NCBI RefSeq assembly: GCF_036577625.1
Contig: NZ_JARBDC010000026.1
Location: 9,611 to 73,610, forward strand
Direction of reading: 5' to 3'
Length of the DNA stretch: 64,000 nucleotides
Source: Paenibacillus_AB sp036577625
Lineage (GTDB): Bacteria > Bacillota > Bacilli > Paenibacillales > NBRC-103111
The notes beneath the pieces are model-generated. The model saw only the letters and a list, made by a program, of their open reading frames with translations, was not told the origin of the DNA and ran no database searches. The position numbers were made by a program, and so were the translations under genes. How positions within the stretch are numbered: position 1 is the stretch's first letter; each line of letters starts with the position of its first letter. Below, piece by piece: positions 59,859-64,000 of this stretch.

Positions 59859-60326
59859 TCAGCGAGCCGCAACGCCGGCGATTTGCCTCGTCGGGACGTT
59901 GAGGCGGTTCCACAAATTGACCGTGGCGATACCGGCGATCAAGGTAGCCAGCGCCTGTTCGTCATAGTGACGGGCCGCTTCGTCGTACACTTCGTCCGGC
60001 ACCGGGTCCGTCCGGTCGCTCAGCCGGGTCGCCGCCTCGCTGAGCGCGAGCGCCGCCCGTTCGGCGCCGGTGAAGTTCGTCGATTCGCGCCAGGCCGCCA
60101 CGGCCGCAAGCCGCTCCGCCGTCTCCCCCGCCGCAGCCGCATTGCGCGAATGAAGCTCGACGCAAACGCTGTCGCCGTTAATTTGGCTCGCCCGCAGGTA
60201 AGCGAGAAACAGAGTCCGGCTCGGAACGCCGGATTGTTCCGCGGATGCGAACAAAGCTTTGCCCAGCGCTTGCAACGCTTGGGACGCTTCGGGTACGATC
60301 GTGACGGGACTGTTCATTCTGGATTG
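59859..60326 (-). CDS. Carboxymuconolactone decarboxylase/AhpD-family protein
   Basis: 155 residues, all helical, with the family core SRTLFLAYLRASQINGDSVC followed by VELHSRNA, and TLIAGIATVNLWNRLNV. Active AhpD-type peroxidases carry CxxC before the His; here it is DSVC, so only the second cysteine remains. The GTG start at 60326 is chosen because AAGGAG lies at the right distance; ATG 60317 is the next option. It is divergent from an ECF41 sigma-factor gene and has a matching promoter. COE-type genes (carboxymuconolactone decarboxylases, oxidoreductases, epimerases) are the known partners of ECF41 sigma factors. Confidence 0.88.
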   Translation of the reverse strand, partial: QSRMNSPVTIVPEASQALQALGKALFASAEQSGVPSRTLFLAYLRASQINGDSVCVELHSRNAAAAGETAERLAAVAAWRESTNFTGAERAALALSEAATRLSDRTDPVPDEVYDEAARHYDEQALATLIAGIATVNLWNRLNVPTRQIAGVAAR

Positions 60327-60402
60327 CACGGGACAACACTCCTTCGCTTTGTTTCGGTTTGGAGCCGAGCCGATCATTCGGTTTTCGGCCCTTCACTACG
60401 AT

Positions 60403-60429
60403 GACGGAGCGAATTCGGCGAATGTGACA
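60403..60429 (-). promoter_or_regulatory. ECF41-type promoter of the carboxymuconolactone-decarboxylase-family gene
   Basis: Minus strand TGTCACA (60423-60429), a 16-base spacer and CGTC (60403-60406). It matches the known ECF41 consensus and the second copy on the other strand. Confidence 0.88.
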
Positions 60430-60472
60430 GATACGCTTGCCCCCCAAAAAATACAGACGCGACGGTCGGTAT

Positions 60473-60499
60473 TGTCACATCGTGCCGATTTCGTTCGTC
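60473..60499 (+). promoter_or_regulatory. ECF41-type promoter of the sigma-factor gene
   Basis: TGTCACA (60473-60479), a 16-base spacer and CGTC (60496-60499), about 36 bases before the start codon at 60535. The identical spacing on both strands shows autoregulation and a divergent target. Confidence 0.88.
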
Positions 60500-60534
60500 A
60501 AACTGGATGGAAGCTCATTTTAAGCGAGGAAGGA

Positions 60535-61419
60535 ATGCGGATGAGAAACGGGCAAGAACGGTTGGCGGAACGATTCGAATCGTACCGGGATCATCTTCGG
60601 GCGGTCGCGTATCGAATGCTCGGTTCGTTGAGCGAAGCCGAGGATGCGGTGCAGGAATGCTGGCTGCGCCTTAGCCGCACCGATACGACCGACGTCGAAA
60701 ACCTGGGCGGGTGGCTGACCACCGTCGTATCGCGGATTTGCCTCGATATGCTGCGTTCGCGACATTCGAGACGCGAGGAATCGCTCGAGACGCAGCCGCC
60801 CGAAACGTTGGCGAGCCGCGGGGATCGAACCGACCCCGAGCGGGAAGCGCTGCTGGCCGATTCCGTCGGACTGGCGCTGCTCGTCGTCTTGGGCAACCTG
60901 AATCCGGCGGAACGGGTCGCTTTCGTGCTGCACGATATACTCGCCATGCCGTACGCCGACATCGCTCCGGTCGTCGGAAAATCCGAAGCCGCGACAAGGC
61001 AGCTTGCGAGCCGGGCGCGCCGCCGCGTACACCGAACGGGAACGGCTTCGGAAGCGGACCTGGCCCGCCAACGCGAGCTCGTCGACGCTTTTCTGGCCGC
61101 GGCGTACGCCGGCAACTTCGAGGCGCTGGTCGCGGCGCTCGATCCGGACGTGGTGCTGCGCGACGATCGGCAGGCGGGAGCCTCGAGAGTGACGCGGGGC
61201 GCCGTCGCCTTGGCCGAGCGGGTGTCGGGCCGCGCGCAAGCCGCGCAGCCGGCTCTCGTCGACGGCTCGGTAGGCGTTATTGCCGCTCCGCGCGGCAAAT
61301 TGCTCTATGTGCTGAAGTTTGCGATCCGGGACGGGAAAATCGCCGAAGTCGATTTGATATCCGACCCCGAACGCATACGTCGGCTCGATTTGGCGGTTTT
61401 GCGCGACGGGTCCGTTTAA
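60535..61419 (+). CDS. ECF41-group RNA polymerase sigma factor with SnoaL-like C-terminal domain
   Basis: About 294 residues. The sigma2 region reads YRDHLRAVAYRMLGSLSEAE and DAVQECWLRL; sigma4 has FVLHDILAMPYADIAPVVGK and AATRQLASRARRRV. The last 110 residues form a SnoaL-like domain (ELVDAFLAAAYAGNFEALVA, DPDVVLRDD) that regulates activity in ECF41 proteins, which lack a separate anti-sigma factor. The DGGGK/R motif of typical members is not obvious, and DPERI stands where NPDKL is usual. The ATG at 60535 follows GAGGAAGGA; ATG 60541 is equally possible. Confidence 0.92.
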   Translation: MRMRNGQERLAERFESYRDHLRAVAYRMLGSLSEAEDAVQECWLRLSRTDTTDVENLGGWLTTVVSRICLDMLRSRHSRREESLETQPPETLASRGDRTDPEREALLADSVGLALLVVLGNLNPAERVAFVLHDILAMPYADIAPVVGKSEAATRQLASRARRRVHRTGTASEADLARQRELVDAFLAAAYAGNFEALVAALDPDVVLRDDRQAGASRVTRGAVALAERVSGRAQAAQPALVDGSVGVIAAPRGKLLYVLKFAIRDGKIAEVDLISDPERIRRLDLAVLRDGSV

Positions 61420-61438
61420 AGCGGCATCGAATTTGACG

Positions 61439-61485
61439 AAAAAAAGCAGGCTGCCGGACTTGTCGTCCGGCGACCTGCTCTTAAT
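61439..61485. terminator. Bidirectional terminator between the sigma-factor gene and tRNA-Leu
   Basis: AGCAGG...CCTGCT with an inner GCCGGAC-TTGT-GTCCGGC helix; seven T residues follow on the minus strand and CTTAATT on the plus strand. Confidence 0.85.
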
Positions 61486-61514
61486 TGTTAGCACAATCTG
61501 GATCGTTATACGAA

Positions 61515-61549
61515 GAAAAGGAGCCTCGGCGCTTGAGCCGGGACTCCTT
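61515..61549 (-). terminator. Terminator after tRNA-Leu
   Basis: On the minus strand AAGGAGTCCCGGC-TCAAGC-GCCGAGGCTCCTT, ending in TTC, 14 bases past the tRNA 3' end. Confidence 0.7.
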
Positions 61550-61562
61550 CCTTCATCACATA

Positions 61563-61646
61563 TGCGGTCGAGAGGACTCGAACCTCCACGGCTGTTACAC
61601 CACTAGAACCTGAATCTAGCGCGTCTGCCAATTCCGCCACGACCGC
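61563..61646 (-). tRNA. tRNA-Leu(CAG)
   Basis: An 84-nt cloverleaf without encoded CCA. The acceptor arms GCGGTCG and CGACCGC pair fully with discriminator A; the D arm is GGCGGAATTGGCAGACGC; the anticodon arm CTAGA-TTCAGGT-TCTAG gives anticodon CAG; a long variable arm (TGGTGTAACAGCC region) and the GGTTCGAGTCC T arm follow. The long variable arm and A discriminator fit leucine. Confidence 0.97.
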
Positions 61647-61796
61647 ATGACCTGAGTTGTCCGCCGAAAGAGCGTCAACGAAATTCATATTACCACGCGG
61701 CCGCACCTGTTGTCAATCATTCCGGATCCGCTTGTTTGTCGTCCGCAGCGGCGGTTCGATAAGAAGAAACCGTCCGATGCTCGCGGAAACGAAAAA

Positions 61797-61833
61797 AAGC
61801 GCCTTCGCGTAAACGCGTTCGCCAAGGCGCTTT
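61797..61833 (-). terminator. Intrinsic terminator after the 72-residue protein gene
   Basis: AAAGCGCCTT and AAGGCGCTTT arms with a CGCG helix in the loop, T-rich on the minus strand, 65 bases past the stop at 61898. Confidence 0.78.
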
Positions 61834-61897
61834 ACATCGTGCTATTGGGGCGATGCGGCCATGCAGCGGATTCGCACCCGATGCCGCTTCGACCGAA

Positions 61898-62116
61898 CTA
61901 AACGAGCTCCGGCCGTTTCTCGTCGGCGGGCTGAATGAGATAGCTCCGCGACAGCTTGACGACTTTCCGGTTCGGCCGGCGTACGATGACGCTTTCGTCG
62001 TCCCATGCCACGATCAGGCCGCGCACGTCGTTGGCCGGATCGGCGTCGCGCACGACGCGTACTTTGATGCCTTCCACGCGGTAGGCGTCCAGCTGTTCGT
62101 CCGTTATTGTAGCCAT
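61898..62116 (-). CDS. Small conserved protein, possible SH3/Sm-like barrel
   Basis: 72 residues of predicted beta-strands: GIKVRVVRDADPANDVRGLI, VAWDDESVIVRRPNRKVVKL, SRSYLIQP. The pattern of five short strands resembles Sm/SH3-like nucleic-acid-binding barrels, but no family is recognised. The ATG follows GAGGTGAAG, and it has its own terminator. Confidence 0.7.
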   Translation of the reverse strand: MATITDEQLDAYRVEGIKVRVVRDADPANDVRGLIVAWDDESVIVRRPNRKVVKLSRSYLIQPADEKRPELV

Positions 62117-62199
62117 ACGGCTTCACCTCGTTTTGCCAAAAAAAGACCCAAATGCTTGATTCACATTCGAGTCGTCATGGCATGCTATAGTGACGGCTG

Positions 62200-62526
62200 T
62201 CAGCCGACATGTTCCTTGGAATCGTTTTTCTCGTACCATTCGTCCAGCACTTTGCTCGACATGACGCGACGTTCGATATATTCCGTTTGCTGACCGGAAA
62301 ACACCGGCTTCCAGTCGATATCCAGCTCGCCGCACAATTTGACGATCGTCAGCAGCTCGGACCAGGCGACGTAGCGTTTATACCAAAAAAACTGAGGATG
62401 TTCGATCATATAGGGATACAGATCGTCAAACTCGGTATGCTTGCAGTCAAGCGCCCGTTCGAAATGGACTTTGGCTTCCGCCAGCTTAGCCAGCAAAAAT
62501 TCGCTTGTCAGTTGCTCTTTCCCCAT
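62200..62526 (-). CDS. Conserved hypothetical protein
   Basis: 108 residues, helical and rich in aromatic residues (FDDLYPYMIEHPQFFWYKRY, VAWSELLTIVKLCGELDIDW). No signal peptide, no known motif. The ATG is preceded by GGGAGGAGG. It lies between xpt and the 72-residue gene, all in the same direction, with gaps of about 80 bases. Confidence 0.75.
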   Translation of the reverse strand: MGKEQLTSEFLLAKLAEAKVHFERALDCKHTEFDDLYPYMIEHPQFFWYKRYVAWSELLTIVKLCGELDIDWKPVFSGQQTEYIERRVMSSKVLDEWYEKNDSKEHVG

Positions 62527-62604
62527 ATTGTATCCTCCTCCCTTCAGCCTTCATTCATTATATCGAAAAAAAAGCGGCGATGGAAGGCTCCAATTCCTCA
62601 CAGC

Positions 62605-63174
62605 TTATTCGAATTCGACTTTTCCGTTCGCGAGCGATTTGATGCGCACGATCGATTCGAACCGGATTCCCTGCTCCCGGATCGTCCGCGCCCCCGCCTG
62701 GAAGCTTTTCTCGACCACGACGCCGACGCCGGCCAGCCGGGCGCCCGCGCGGTCCACGATCCGAATGAGCCCGCGGGCGGCGTCCCCGTTCGCGATAATA
62801 TCGTCGATCAGCACGACGTTATCCGTATCGCGCAGCACGCTTTTGGCTACGAGAATGTCCGTTACGATGCCCTTCGTGAACGACGGCACCCGCTCGGCCC
62901 AAACGTCTCCGTCCGTCGTCAGCGTCTTCTTGCGGCGGGCGAACACGAGAGGCACTCCGAGCTCGAGCGCGGTGGCGAACGCGACCGTAATGCCGGACGA
63001 CTCGATCGTCAGCACCTTCGTAACGCCCGATTCGCGAAAACGGTCGGCGAATTGCTTGCCGATATCCATAATGAGCCGAGGCTCCACTTGATGGTTGAGC
63101 AGCGCGTCCAGCTGCAGCGTCTCGTTCGACAATACGACGCCGTGCTGCAGTATCATTTGCTTCAAGTTGTCCAT
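62605..63174 (-). CDS. xpt: Xanthine phosphoribosyltransferase
   Basis: 189 residues of the type I phosphoribosyltransferase fold: ESSGITVAFATALELGVPLV, the PRPP-binding loop VVLIDDIIANGDAARGLIRI and a C-terminal hood ending VRIKSLANGKVEFE. It converts xanthine and PRPP to XMP for purine salvage. The ATG at 63174 follows GGAGGACG. Unlike xpt of B. subtilis, no guanine riboswitch sequence is seen in the 200 bases upstream, so control must differ. Confidence 0.94.
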   Translation of the reverse strand: MDNLKQMILQHGVVLSNETLQLDALLNHQVEPRLIMDIGKQFADRFRESGVTKVLTIESSGITVAFATALELGVPLVFARRKKTLTTDGDVWAERVPSFTKGIVTDILVAKSVLRDTDNVVLIDDIIANGDAARGLIRIVDRAGARLAGVGVVVEKSFQAGARTIREQGIRFESIVRIKSLANGKVEFE

Positions 63175-63296
63175 GGTTCGTCCTCCGTAAACAAAAGGTT
63201 TGGGATTAACGTACCATAACGTCCGCCGCACATTCAAGAGAAAGCGCGAGGCCGTTTCCGGCGCCGTTGGAAAATAAATCTATTTTTCGCAAAGCA

Positions 63297-63323
63297 TGCA
63301 ACCTTTCGGGGGGTACGAACGTC
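63297..63323 (+). promoter_or_regulatory. ECF-type promoter of the lipoprotein gene
   Basis: TGCAACCTTT (63297-63306) and CGTC (63320-63323) with 17 bases between AAC and CGTC match promoters of envelope-stress ECF sigma factors (SigX/SigW/SigV type). It lies 53 bases before the start codon at 63376. Confidence 0.6.
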
Positions 63324-63375
63324 TTTACTATAGAAAAGTTTCTCGTTGGGTGAAATCGCGAAAGGAAGATATGCC

Positions 63376-64000
63376 ATGAACTATCGTCCGAACGTCCATC
63401 TATGGGGTGCTGCCGTTTTGCTCGCCGTCGTTTGCGCCGGCTGCAATGCGGGAACCGCGGCGCCGGATCCGCATTCAGGCTCGTCCTCCGCCTCGGCTCC
63501 CCGATTCGGACAGACGGCCCCGCCCCGAATCGTCGCGGATGAGCCGCCGGTTGCGCCGGAGCCGTCGAAGGACGACGTCAAACCGGTCGAAACGACCGTC
63601 TCGCAGGAAACGTCCTCCGCACCCGCGCCGCTGCCGCTGCCGTCATCGGCAACGGACAAAAAGGTGCAGACGTCATCGAACGCGAAGCCGGCGGAACCGA
63701 AACGGGAGACCTCCGCAGCGGAATCGTACGACGCGAAAAAGCCGTCGCTGATGGGAATCCGTCTCACCGACACGAAGCAAACCGTTAAGCAAAAATTTGA
63801 AGCGCCGGCGAACGAATACGAAATGGACGACGATAAGGACCCGATTACCGTTTTCGAGTACGACGGCTTTACCGTCGGGTTTAACGCCACATCGGTCGAG
63901 TTTATCGAGATTACGTCGGGAGACGTCAATCCGGGTCTGAACGGGCTCCGGCTCGGGCAGAAAGTCAAGGACGCCGAAACGGCGCTCGGCAAGCCGGACA
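63376..64000 (+). CDS. Lipoprotein of unknown function, N-terminal part (runs off the right edge)
   Basis: The first 208 codons are present. A signal peptide (HLWGAAVLLAVVCAGC) ends in the lipobox VCAGC, and a long Pro/Ser/Ala/Lys-rich disordered linker runs to about residue 120. A folded domain then begins (MGIRLTDTKQTVKQKFEAPA, then DPITVFEYDGFTVGF). This looks like a repeated small domain (GLRLGQKVKDAETALGKP starts a second copy). The ATG follows AAAGGAAG. Its likely ECF promoter suggests a cell-envelope role. Confidence 0.8.
   Translation, partial: MNYRPNVHLWGAAVLLAVVCAGCNAGTAAPDPHSGSSSASAPRFGQTAPPRIVADEPPVAPEPSKDDVKPVETTVSQETSSAPAPLPLPSSATDKKVQTSSNAKPAEPKRETSAAESYDAKKPSLMGIRLTDTKQTVKQKFEAPANEYEMDDDKDPITVFEYDGFTVGFNATSVEFIEITSGDVNPGLNGLRLGQKVKDAETALGKPD

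Noticed and set aside
63175..63375. Purine riboswitch upstream of xpt
   Set aside because: The conserved purine-aptamer core is not visible on the minus strand.

Overview
The window looks like chromosomal DNA from a GC-rich member of the Paenibacillaceae (Cohnella/Paenibacillus type). The reasons are: Bacillus-like synteny around the glycine cleavage genes (yqhG, yqhH, gcvT, gcvPA, gcvPB, lipM), a YqzE-type small protein, a tandem glycine riboswitch, strong GGAGG ribosome sites with frequent TTG/GTG starts, intrinsic terminators, and many lipoprotein sugar-binding proteins with LytS/YesM-AraC two-component control. Most of the window is GC-rich. The stretch of roughly 20.0-24.5 kb and the body of one large gene (about 8.4-10.85 kb) are visibly AT-richer and look acquired.

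Layout. 0-5.5 kb: a carbohydrate ABC importer (binding protein cut by the left edge, two permeases) with its sensor kinase and AraC-type response regulator; the two promoters share a 26-bp box. 6-13.7 kb: two further binding lipoproteins without permeases, an amidohydrolase, a Tat-exported beta-helix protein and a divergent AraC regulator. 13.9-19.9 kb: a MocR regulator with an aminotransferase, then two divergent secreted proteins. 20-24.5 kb: an IS110-family remnant followed by an AT-rich accessory stretch (VOC protein, P-loop kinase, DJ-1/PfpI protein behind a ZTP riboswitch, acetyltransferase, TetR regulator). 25-29.2 kb: class II ribonucleotide reductase with NrdR boxes, then a class IV aminotransferase and a YjbR-like protein. 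29.4-35.5 kb: a GH95 fucosidase, a binding lipoprotein and a second amidohydrolase under a divergent LacI repressor. 36-46 kb: lipoate/glycine-cleavage block with a tandem glycine riboswitch and a divergent SNF2 helicase/YqhG pair. 47.8-53 kb: an operon of two ABC exporters with extra N-terminal domains and a zinc ribbon, with a separate DUF1854 protein between them. 53-59.5 kb: argS, a DUF1361 membrane protein, an HD-GYP protein lacking the usual HD aspartate, and an MHYT hybrid kinase. 59.9-61.4 kb: an ECF41-type sigma factor divergent from a carboxymuconolactone-decarboxylase-family gene, both with ECF41-like promoters. 61.5-64 kb: tRNA-Leu(CAG), two small conserved genes, xpt and the start of a lipoprotein.

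Main leads: (1) the PH-like/zinc-ribbon ABC exporters with DUF1854; (2) a twice-repeated pair of orphan binding lipoprotein plus amidohydrolase; (3) a ZTP riboswitch in front of a DJ-1/PfpI gene; (4) the shared promoter box of the first transporter and its two-component system; (5) matched divergent ECF41 promoters; (6) a Tat-signal/beta-helix chimera. All function calls rest on reading sequence and family knowledge; no database search was run.
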